Shown here: positions 57,718 through 64,000 of the stretch, piece after piece
How positions within the stretch are numbered: position 1 is the stretch's first letter
How the letters are laid out: each line of letters opens with the position of its first letter
Origin: Thermoanaerobacterium butyriciformans
Lineage (GTDB): Bacteria; Bacillota; Thermoanaerobacteria; Thermoanaerobacterales; Thermoanaerobacteraceae
Reading direction: 5' to 3'
Assembly (NCBI RefSeq): GCF_017874545.1
Contig: NZ_JAGGLT010000014.1
Coordinates: forward strand, 1-64,000
DNA length: 64,000 bases
The notes under the pieces: model-generated
Databases searched by the model: none
Told to the model about the DNA's origin: nothing
What the model saw: the letters and a program-made list of their open reading frames with translations, nothing else
Made by a program: the position numbers and the translations under genes

Positions 57718-58347
57718 ATGAAAAAAGCAATACTTGGCAAAAAACATGGAATGACTCAGATATTCGTAGGAAATGAAATGATACCAGTCACAGTTGTAGA
57801 AGCAGGTCCATGTGTAGTTGTTCAAAAGAAGACTAAAGAAAATGATGGATATGATGCTATACAAGTTGGTTTTGGCGATGTAAAGGAAAAAAGGCTTATA
57901 AAACCGTTAAAAGGCCATTTTACAAAAGCTAATGTACCATTTAAAAAGTATCTGAGAGAATTCAGATTAGATGATATATCATCATATGAGGTTGGCAGTG
58001 AAATAAAGGTTGATATATTTTCAGCCGGTGATAGAGTAGATGTAACTGGTACATCTAAAGGAAAAGGATTTGCAGGCGTAGTAAAAAGATACAATGCAAA
58101 CAGAGGACCTATGTCCCATGGTTCTAAATACCACAGAAGACCAGGTTCTATGGGTGCAAGCTCAGATCCTTCAAGGACATTTAAAGGCAAGAGATTGCCA
58201 GGTCATATGGGAAATAAGAGAGTAACGGTACAGAATCTAGAAGTAGTAAAAGTAGATCCTGAGAAAAATTTGCTGCTTATAAAAGGTTCGGTGCCAGGAA
58301 TCAGAGGCTCACTTCTTATGATAAGGGATACTGTTAAAAGCAAGTAA
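57718..58347 (+). CDS. rplC: ribosomal protein L3
   Basis: A 209-residue large-subunit protein placed near the peptidyl-transferase centre. It shows [12 protein letters not shown] at the N-terminus, the central extension [20 protein letters not shown] and [24 protein letters not shown] precedes ATG 57718. Stop codon TAA ends at 58347, about 17 bases before rplD, the standard order. Confidence 0.97.
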   Translation: MKKAILGKKHGMTQIFVGNEMIPVTVVEAGPCVVVQKKTKENDGYDAIQVGFGDVKEKRLIKPLKGHFTKANVPFKKYLREFRLDDISSYEVGSEIKVDIFSAGDRVDVTGTSKGKGFAGVVKRYNANRGPMSHGSKYHRRPGSMGASSDPSRTFKGKRLPGHMGNKRVTVQNLEVVKVDPEKNLLLIKGSVPGIRGSLLMIRDTVKSK

Positions 58348-58364
58348 TGAAAGGAGGAAAATCG

Positions 58365-58985
58365 ATGCCGAAAGTAACAGTTTATAATATAAATGGTGAA
58401 CAAATTGGTGAAATGGAATTGAGTGATAATGTTTTTGGTGTTGAAGTGAATGTACCTGTTATGCATGAAGCTGTCTTAAATTATTTGGCAAATCAAAGGC
58501 AAGGTACTCATTCAACAAAAAGACGTGGCGAAGTTAGAGGTGGCGGTATTAAGCCGTGGAGGCAAAAAGGCACAGGAAGAGCTCGCCAAGGAAGTATAAG
58601 GGCACCACAGTGGATTAAAGGTGGTGTTGTTTTTGGTCCGAAACCAAGAGACTACAGTTACAATATACCGAAAAAGGTTAAAAGGCTTGCGCTAAAGTCA
58701 GCATTGTCTTCAAAAGTTAGAGATAACGAAATAATTGTAATTGATGATATAAACATTGATGAACCAAAAACTAAAAAAGTCGTCGATATGCTGAAAAAAT
58801 TTAATGTTAAAAATGCATTAATTGTTATTCCTGAAGGCAAAGAGAATGTGGTACTATCATCAAGAAACATACCGAATGTTAAGGCAGTGTATGCAAATAG
58901 TTTAAACACATATGATGTATTAAAATATGACAGATTTATAATAACAAAAGATGCTGTCAATAAAGTTGAGGAGGTGTATGCTTGA
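58365..58985 (+). CDS. rplD: ribosomal protein L4
   Basis: A 206-residue exit-tunnel protein; in many bacteria it represses the S10 operon. The loop region [20 protein letters not shown] and [11 protein letters not shown] is present. ATG 58365 follows AAAGGAGG; the longer in-frame start at 58347 overlaps the rplC stop and the ribosome site. Its TGA overlaps the rplW ATG (TGATG), indicating coupled translation. Confidence 0.96.
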   Translation: MPKVTVYNINGEQIGEMELSDNVFGVEVNVPVMHEAVLNYLANQRQGTHSTKRRGEVRGGGIKPWRQKGTGRARQGSIRAPQWIKGGVVFGPKPRDYSYNIPKKVKRLALKSALSSKVRDNEIIVIDDINIDEPKTKKVVDMLKKFNVKNALIVIPEGKENVVLSSRNIPNVKAVYANSLNTYDVLKYDRFIITKDAVNKVEEVYA

Positions 58986-59278
58986 TGGATCCTAGAGATG
59001 TAATATTAAGACCGGTTATTTCAGAAAAAAGTATGAATTTAATGAGTGAAAGAAAATACACCTTCATCGTAAATAAGAATGCAAATAAGATTCAAATAAA
59101 ACAAGCTGTTGAGGAATTGTTTGGTGTTGATGTAGAAAAAGTCTATACAATGAATTATATTGGTAAGTTAAAAAGAGTAGGGAGAAATGTCGGTAGAACC
59201 AGCAGTTATAAGAAGGCTATTGTTAAATTAAAGCCTAACAGCAAAGGCATTGAATTCTTTGAAGGATTGCAAGCTTAA
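58985..59278 (+). CDS. rplW: ribosomal protein L23
   Basis: A 97-residue protein at the exit-tunnel mouth, contact site for trigger factor and SRP. It shows [17 protein letters not shown] and [24 protein letters not shown], then the loop [21 protein letters not shown] use ATG 58985 in the TGATG overlap with rplD; the in-frame TTG 58982 is one codon earlier. GAGGAGGTG lies ten bases upstream. Confidence 0.95.
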   Translation: MDPRDVILRPVISEKSMNLMSERKYTFIVNKNANKIQIKQAVEELFGVDVEKVYTMNYIGKLKRVGRNVGRTSSYKKAIVKLKPNSKGIEFFEGLQA

Positions 59279-59303
59279 TACAGCAATTTAAGGAGGGAAA
59301 ACA

Positions 59304-60134
59304 ATGGGAATTAAAAAATACAATCCTACTTCACCTGGTAGAAGGCAAATGACTGTCTTGACATTTGAAGAAGTAACAAAAGATAAACCGGAAAAATCCT
59401 TGACAGTCAGTCTCAACAAAACAGGTGGACGTAATGTATATGGCAGGATTACTGTCCGTCACCGTGGCGGCGGTCACAAAAGAAAATACAGGATCATAGA
59501 TTTTAAGAGAGATAAAGACGGTGTACCAGGCAAAGTAGCTTCAATTGAGTATGATCCAAATAGGTCAGCTTATATTGCACTTATTCATTACCTTGACGGT
59601 GAAAAAAGATATATTATTGCACCATATGGATTAAAAGTTGGTGACATAGTAGAATCTGGTGAAAATGTTGATATAAAAGTTGGCAATGCACTTCCGCTTT
59701 ACAACATTCCAGTTGGAACATTTATTCACAATATTGAATTAGTAGCTGGAAAAGGTGGCCAATTGGTGAGAGCAGCTGGTTCAATGGCACAGTTGGTAGC
59801 GAAAGAAGGAGACTATGTACAAGTAAGAATGCCATCTTCGGAAGTAAGATGGATTAGATCGAACTGTAGGGCGACGATTGGACAAGTGTCTAATTTAGAT
59901 CATGAAAATGTAACAATTGGTAAGGCTGGTAGGTCCAGATGGCTAGGAATTAGGCCGACAGTCAGAGGTTCGGTTATGAACCCAGTTGATCACCCACACG
60001 GCGGTGGTGAAGGAAAGGCTCCTATAGGACATCCAGGGCCAATGACTCCATGGGGTAAACCAGCTCTTGGTTATAAGACACGTAAGAAAAACAAGTCTAC
60101 TAACAAAATGATTGTAAAAAGTCGTAAAGCTTAG
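59304..60134 (+). CDS. rplB: ribosomal protein L2
   Basis: A 276-residue core large-subunit protein needed for subunit joining and peptidyl transfer. Conserved blocks are [20 protein letters not shown], and [20 protein letters not shown] with the key His of HPHGGGE. TTAAGGAGGG precedes ATG 59304. The stop TAG ends at 60134. Length and order are normal. Confidence 0.97.
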   Translation: MGIKKYNPTSPGRRQMTVLTFEEVTKDKPEKSLTVSLNKTGGRNVYGRITVRHRGGGHKRKYRIIDFKRDKDGVPGKVASIEYDPNRSAYIALIHYLDGEKRYIIAPYGLKVGDIVESGENVDIKVGNALPLYNIPVGTFIHNIELVAGKGGQLVRAAGSMAQLVAKEGDYVQVRMPSSEVRWIRSNCRATIGQVSNLDHENVTIGKAGRSRWLGIRPTVRGSVMNPVDHPHGGGEGKAPIGHPGPMTPWGKPALGYKTRKKNKSTNKMIVKSRKA

Positions 60135-60155
60135 TTGGGAAGGGAGGCTATAATT

Positions 60156-60437
60156 TTGAGTAGATCCTTAAAAAAAGGCCCGTATGTTGACGAGAAGCTA
60201 TTAAAGAAAATAGAAGAAATGAACAAGAAAAACGAGAAAAAAGTTTTGAAGACATGGTCAAGGAGTTCCACTATATTTCCTCAGATGGTTGGTCATACTA
60301 TAGCTGTACATGATGGAAGAAAGCATGTGCCTATATACATTACAGAGGATATGGTTGGTCATAAATTAGGAGAATTTGCTCCAACACGTACATTCCACGG
60401 CCATACAGATACTGAAAAGTCTTCAAAAGTTCAATAG
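60156..60437 (+). CDS. rpsS: ribosomal protein S19
   Basis: A 93-residue head protein of the small subunit, next to S13. It shows [39 protein letters not shown] and [16 protein letters not shown]. The best start is TTG 60156, ten bases after GGGAGG; no ATG is near, and the longer frame from 60135 begins directly after the rplB stop and contains the ribosome site. A TTG start is common in this cluster. Confidence 0.94.
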   Translation: MSRSLKKGPYVDEKLLKKIEEMNKKNEKKVLKTWSRSSTIFPQMVGHTIAVHDGRKHVPIYITEDMVGHKLGEFAPTRTFHGHTDTEKSSKVQ

Positions 60438-60454
60438 GCAAAGGAGGTAATAGT

Positions 60455-60787
60455 GTGGAAGCGAAGGCAGTTGCAAAATATGTAAGAATTTCACCACAAA
60501 AAGCTGGCCTTGTTATGAACATGATACGCGGGAAAGATGTCAATGAAGCATTAGCGATATTAAAGTTTACTCCAAATAAAGCAGCTGGCATTGTAGAAAA
60601 AGTATTAAAATCAGCGATTGCAAATGCTGAAAATAATTTTGGGCTTGATAGAGATAATCTGTATGTGGCAAAAGCTGTGGCAGATCAGGGTCCAATAATG
60701 AAGAGAATGATGCCAAGGGCGATGGGTAGATCAAATTTGATGAGAAGAAGAACGAGTCATATAACAGTAGTTGTCGATGAAAAATAA
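60455..60787 (+). CDS. rplV: ribosomal protein L22
   Basis: A 110-residue exit-tunnel protein whose extended hairpin is a macrolide-resistance site. It shows [21 protein letters not shown] and the hairpin [22 protein letters not shown]. The start is GTG 60455, behind AAAGGAGGT. The GTG reading gives MEAKAVAKY, the normal N-terminus. Confidence 0.96.
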   Translation: MEAKAVAKYVRISPQKAGLVMNMIRGKDVNEALAILKFTPNKAAGIVEKVLKSAIANAENNFGLDRDNLYVAKAVADQGPIMKRMMPRAMGRSNLMRRRTSHITVVVDEK

Positions 60788-60801
60788 GAAGGAGGGATAA
60801 A

Positions 60802-61467
60802 ATGGGTCAAAAGATTAATCCTCGTGGCTTAAGAGTTGGTATATCACAAGATTGGGATGCAAAATGGTTTGCAAAGGATAAAGATTTCAGTGATCTTTTG
60901 ATAGAAGATATAAAGATAAGAGATTTTATTAAAAATAAGATTTATGCTTCGGGTGTTCCGAAAATTGAAATAGAAAGAGCTGCAAATAGAATAAAGATTG
61001 ATGTATATACTGCGAAACCAGGAATGGTAATAGGAAAAGGTGGCGCAGGAATTGAAGGATTGCGGCAGGAAATTGAAAAAATGACTAATAAGAAGGTCAT
61101 CATAAATATTGTTGAAGTAAAGAATCCAGAACTTGATGCCCAATTAGTAGCTGAAAATATTGCTTCACAGTTAGAAAGAAGGATCTCATTTAGAAGAGCC
61201 ATGAAGCAGTCAATATCAAGAGCAATGAAACAAGGTGCTAAGGGTATAAAAATAGCATGTTCTGGGAGATTGGCAGGTGCAGAGATTGCTCGCACTGAAA
61301 GATATCATGAAGGTGTCGTGCCCCTTCAAACATTAAGGGCAAATATAGATTATGGATTTGCAGAAGCAAATACTACTTATGGCAAGATCGGCGTTAAAGT
61401 TTGGATTAACAAAGGAGAGATATTGCCACAGCCGAAGAAACAGGTAACAGCGGAAGGAGGCAAATAA
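60802..61467 (+). CDS. rpsC: ribosomal protein S3
   Basis: A 221-residue mRNA-entry protein. A KH domain ([20 protein letters not shown]) is followed by the C-terminal S3 domain ([14 protein letters not shown]-like [16 protein letters not shown] and KVWINKGEI). AAGGAGGGA precedes ATG 60802. It is flanked by rplV and rplP as usual. Confidence 0.97.
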   Translation: MGQKINPRGLRVGISQDWDAKWFAKDKDFSDLLIEDIKIRDFIKNKIYASGVPKIEIERAANRIKIDVYTAKPGMVIGKGGAGIEGLRQEIEKMTNKKVIINIVEVKNPELDAQLVAENIASQLERRISFRRAMKQSISRAMKQGAKGIKIACSGRLAGAEIARTERYHEGVVPLQTLRANIDYGFAEANTTYGKIGVKVWINKGEILPQPKKQVTAEGGK

Positions 61468-61469
61468 TC

Positions 61470-61904
61470 ATGTTAATGCCTAAAAGAGTTAAATATAGGA
61501 AACAACAAAGAGGCAGGATAAAAGGCAATGCCACAAGAGGAAATACAGTAAGCTATGGAGATTACGGTTTACAAGCACTTGAAGGTGGATGGATAACAGC
61601 AGTACAGATAGAGGCTGCCAGAGTAGCAATGACAAGGTATATAAAGAGAGGCGGAAAAGTTTGGATAAAGATTTTCCCAGATAAGCCTGTAACAGAGAAA
61701 CCTGCAGAAACACGTATGGGTTCTGGCAAAGGATCACCTGAGTACTGGGTAGCTGTTGTAAAGCCAGGCAGAGTGCTTTTCGAGATAGCTGGTGTAAGTG
61801 AAGATGTTGCAAGGGAAGCTTTAAGATTAGCTAAACATAAACTGCCTATTAAAACGAAGTTCATAAAACGTGAAGAATTGGGTGGTGAAGAGAATGAAGG
61901 CTAA
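61470..61904 (+). CDS. rplP: ribosomal protein L16
   Basis: A 144-residue A-site tRNA-contact protein. It shows [39 protein letters not shown] and [29 protein letters not shown] lies about ten bases upstream of ATG 61470. It overlaps rpmC by 11 bases, so the two are probably translationally coupled. Confidence 0.96.
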   Translation: MLMPKRVKYRKQQRGRIKGNATRGNTVSYGDYGLQALEGGWITAVQIEAARVAMTRYIKRGGKVWIKIFPDKPVTEKPAETRMGSGKGSPEYWVAVVKPGRVLFEIAGVSEDVAREALRLAKHKLPIKTKFIKREELGGEENEG

Positions 61905-62097
61905 AGAGATTAGAGAACTGACTGACGAGGAATTATTGCAGAAGCTTTCCGATTTAAAGGGAGAACTTTTTAACCTTAGGTTTCAACTTGCCACTGGTCA
62001 ATTAGATAATCCCATGAGGGTGAGAGATGTTAGGAAGTCTATCGCGAGAATAAAGACGATCTTGAGAGAAAGAGAACTTGGTAAGTTGAATGCATAG
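61894..62097 (+). CDS. rpmC: ribosomal protein L29
   Basis: A 67-residue two-helix exit-site protein: [51 protein letters not shown]. The start is ATG 61894 inside the rplP end with GGGTGGTGAAG upstream; the longer frame from 61870 includes this site and is rejected. Confidence 0.95.
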   Translation: MKAKEIRELTDEELLQKLSDLKGELFNLRFQLATGQLDNPMRVRDVRKSIARIKTILRERELGKLNA

Positions 62098-62112
62098 AAA
62101 GGAGGATTTAAA

Positions 62113-62367
62113 TTGGAAAGAGGCATGAGAAAAGTTAGGATAGGAAAAGTTGTCAGCAACAAAATGCAGAAGACGATAGTTGTTGCTGTTGAAGATAGAA
62201 TAAGGCATCCACTGTATAATAAAATAATAAGGCGTACAAAGAAATTCAAAGCTCATGATGAAAACAACCAATGTAATATTGGTGATGTAGTGAAAATTAT
62301 GGAAACTAGGCCTTTAAGCAAGGAGAAAAGATGGAGGCTTGTCGAGATAATTAAAAAGGCAGAATGA
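62113..62367 (+). CDS. rpsQ: ribosomal protein S17
   Basis: An 84-residue OB-fold 16S rRNA-binding protein: [62 protein letters not shown]. The start is TTG 62113, six bases after AAAGGAGG; ATG 62125 lacks a close site. Confidence 0.94.
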   Translation: MERGMRKVRIGKVVSNKMQKTIVVAVEDRIRHPLYNKIIRRTKKFKAHDENNQCNIGDVVKIMETRPLSKEKRWRLVEIIKKAE

Positions 62368-62386
62368 CTGAAAGGAGGTATTTGAG

Positions 62387-62755
62387 ATGATACAGCCTCA
62401 AACGATATTAAAAGTTGCAGACAATACTGGTGCTAAAGAGATTATGTGTATACATTTGATGGGTGGTTCAACTAGAAAGTTCTCAAATATAGGTGATATA
62501 ATAGTAGCTTCTGTCAAAAGTGCAACACCCGGAGGTGTTGTAAAAAAAGGCGATGTAGTCAAAGCTGTTATAGTAAGAACGAAAAAGGGTGTAGCAAGAA
62601 AAGATGGCACGTATATAAGATTCGATGATAATGCTGCTGTTATAATAAAAGATGATCTACAGCCTAGGGGAACTCGTATTTTTGGACCAGTTGCCAGAGA
62701 ATTAAGGGAAAAAGATTTTATGAAGATAATTTCACTTGCACCGGAAGTTCTATAA
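62387..62755 (+). CDS. rplN: ribosomal protein L14
   Basis: A 122-residue subunit-interface protein: [64 protein letters not shown] precedes ATG 62387. Normal length and place. Confidence 0.97.
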   Translation: MIQPQTILKVADNTGAKEIMCIHLMGGSTRKFSNIGDIIVASVKSATPGGVVKKGDVVKAVIVRTKKGVARKDGTYIRFDDNAAVIIKDDLQPRGTRIFGPVARELREKDFMKIISLAPEVL

Positions 62756-62768
62756 GGAGGTGTAACAA

Positions 62769-63092
62769 TTGAAGAGAAAAAAACTTCATGTAAAAACAGG
62801 CGATATAGTCACAGTGATTTCAGGTCAAGATAAAGGGAAGAAAGGTAAAGTGTTAAAAGCGTTTCCAAAGGAAGGCAAAGTTATTGTTGAAGGTGTAAAT
62901 GTAGTTACAAAACATAGAAGAGCACGCGGACCACAGGATCAAGGTGGGATAATACATCAAGAAGCACCTATTTATGCGTCAAAAGTCATGTTATTTTGCA
63001 ACAGCTGTGGAACTGGCGTGAGATATGGTGTTAAAATTCTTGCTGATGGTGAGAAGATAAGATACTGCAAAAAGTGTGGAGAGACATTGTAA
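62769..63092 (+). CDS. rplX: ribosomal protein L24
   Basis: A 107-residue assembly-initiator protein with an N-terminal KOW motif ([21 protein letters not shown]) and [19 protein letters not shown]. The C-terminus has two CxxC pairs (CNSCG and CKKCG), a zinc-ribbon-like end found in some bacterial L24 proteins. The start is TTG 62769, a few bases after AAGGAGGTG. The rplE gene follows by 19 bases. Confidence 0.95.
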   Translation: MKRKKLHVKTGDIVTVISGQDKGKKGKVLKAFPKEGKVIVEGVNVVTKHRRARGPQDQGGIIHQEAPIYASKVMLFCNSCGTGVRYGVKILADGEKIRYCKKCGETL

Positions 63093-63111
63093 GAGTGAAA
63101 GGAGGTATATC

Positions 63112-63651
63112 ATGGCAAGGCTTAGAGATAAATATATAAACGAAGTAGTACCTGCTCTTATGGCAAAGTATTCTTATAAAAACATAATGCAAGTACCGAA
63201 ATTAGAAAAAATAGTTTTAAATATAGGACTTGGTGAAGCAAAAGAAAATCCAAAAGTAATAGAAGCTGCTTCTAATGACTTGGCGGTAATAACAGGTCAG
63301 AAACCAGTAGTTACAAGGGCAAAAAAATCAATAGCAAATTTCAAGATACGTGCAGGCATGCCTATAGGTGTTAAGGTGACATTAAGAGGCGAAAGAATGT
63401 ATGAATTCGCTGATAAGTTATTCAATGTGGCATTGCCAAGGGTTAGGGATTTTAGAGGTCTTCCGACAAAATCTTTCGACGGCAGAGGAAATTACTCATT
63501 TGGCATAAAAGAACAGCTTATATTCCCTGAAATTGATTATGATAAAATTGATAAAGTAAGAGGAATGGATATCATATTTGTAACGACAGCTAAGAATGAC
63601 GAAGAAGCGAGAACACTCTTGGAGCTTATGGGAATGCCGTTTGCAAAGTAA
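63112..63651 (+). CDS. rplE: ribosomal protein L5
   Basis: A 179-residue 5S rRNA-binding protein: [75 protein letters not shown] 63112 follows AAAGGAGGT; the longer frame from 63076 starts inside rplX and is rejected. Confidence 0.97.
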   Translation: MARLRDKYINEVVPALMAKYSYKNIMQVPKLEKIVLNIGLGEAKENPKVIEAASNDLAVITGQKPVVTRAKKSIANFKIRAGMPIGVKVTLRGERMYEFADKLFNVALPRVRDFRGLPTKSFDGRGNYSFGIKEQLIFPEIDYDKIDKVRGMDIIFVTTAKNDEEARTLLELMGMPFAK

Positions 63652-63664
63652 AGGAGGTATATAA

Positions 63665-63850
63665 ATGGCCAGAAAGGCATTGATATTGAAGCAAAAAAAG
63701 ACCCCTAAATTTAGTACAAGAGCATATAACAGATGTAAAATTTGTGGGCGACCACATGCATATATCAGGAAATATGGAATATGCCGTATTTGTTTTAGAG
63801 AATATGCTCATCAAGGCATTATTCCAGGCGTAAAAAAGGCAAGCTGGTAA
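63665..63850 (+). CDS. rpsN: ribosomal protein S14, zinc type (S14p/S29e)
   Basis: A 61-residue short S14 with the zinc site intact: [15 protein letters not shown] and [12 protein letters not shown]. This C+ form agrees with the zinc-binding L33 in the same window. AAAGGAGGT precedes ATG 63665, 13 bases after rplE. The next gene rpsH starts 16 bases later. Confidence 0.97.
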   Translation: MARKALILKQKKTPKFSTRAYNRCKICGRPHAYIRKYGICRICFREYAHQGIIPGVKKASW

Positions 63851-63866
63851 GAGGGGAGGTATTGAA

Positions 63867-64000
63867 ATGACAGATCCAATAGCAGATATGCTTACACGTA
63901 TAAGAAACGCAAACATAGTTAGACATGAAACAGTAGAGATACCAGCATCAAATACAAAAAGAGCAATAGCAATGCTTATGCTTCGTGAAGGGTTTATTAA
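63867..64000 (+). CDS. rpsH: ribosomal protein S8 (5' part, cut by window end)
   Basis: The first 44 codons of rpsH, starting at ATG 63867 behind GGGGAGG. The visible sequence [15 protein letters not shown] and [13 protein letters not shown] is the conserved S8 N-terminus. The gene continues beyond the window; the spc-operon order rplE-rpsN-rpsH supports the call. Confidence 0.93.
   Translation, partial: MTDPIADMLTRIRNANIVRHETVEIPASNTKRAIAMLMLREGFI

Overview
The window looks like a chromosomal segment of a low-GC, anaerobic, probably thermophilic Firmicute of the Thermoanaerobacterium/Thermoanaerobacter type. The grounds are the AT-rich sequence, strong purine-rich Shine-Dalgarno sites, many TTG starts, an oxygen-independent B12-type ribonucleotide reductase, a sporulation sigma-H gene, and a gene order that follows the Bacillus subtilis ctsR-to-S10 region closely. 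The genus is inferred from the sequence alone; no database was searched.

Region 1 (1-9.3 kb) is mixed metabolism. It starts with a folate operon (folE, folP, folK, a PTPS-type protein, sfsA). Next come a DUF896 protein with a metal-binding-like tail and a small gene on the opposite strand. A class III aminotransferase with a thioredoxin-like partner follows, then nrdJ. The nrdJ gene carries a full-length LAGLIDADG intein directly in front of the catalytic cysteine, and its promoter has two NrdR-like boxes.

Region 2 (9.3-21.4 kb) holds signalling and carbon uptake: a membrane GAF-GGDEF protein, a 53-residue small gene, a PRD-type PTS regulator, a split fructose-family PTS (EIIA, EIIC, EIIB), ptsI, an EF-G paralogue with an altered catalytic position, malic enzyme, and a small gene whose ribosome site is paired in a hairpin.

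Region 3 (21.4-40.2 kb) is the stress and housekeeping cluster. It runs ctsR-mcsA-mcsB-clpC behind a perfect CtsR box, radA, a reverse-strand conserved gene, a PIN-TRAM membrane protein, ispD, an LCAT-like hydrolase, ispF, proS, a TM1266-like regulator, gltX, a cysteine T-box with cysE-cysS, mrnC, rlmB, rae1 and sigH. The disA gene, found after radA in B. subtilis, is not here.

Region 4 (40.2-64 kb) is the transcription/translation block: tRNA-Thr(GGU)-tuf, rpmG-secE-nusG-rplK-rplA, an L10 leader with rplJ-rplL, rpoB-rpoC, an L7Ae-family gene, rpsL-rpsG-fusA-tuf (second copy), and the S10/spc ribosomal operon from rpsJ to rpsH, which is cut by the window end. Most promoters found are TTGACA-17-TATAAT-like, and most units end in clear hairpin terminators.

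No prophage, insertion sequence or CRISPR array was seen. No intergenic gap longer than about 300 bases exists; the larger gaps are described as leaders or promoters. I found no obviously new multi-gene system. The most interesting items are the intein, the FolB-bypass folate operon, the L7Ae-family leader with competing hairpins, the LCAT-like gene inside the isoprenoid cluster, and the cysteine-rich EF-Tu insertion.
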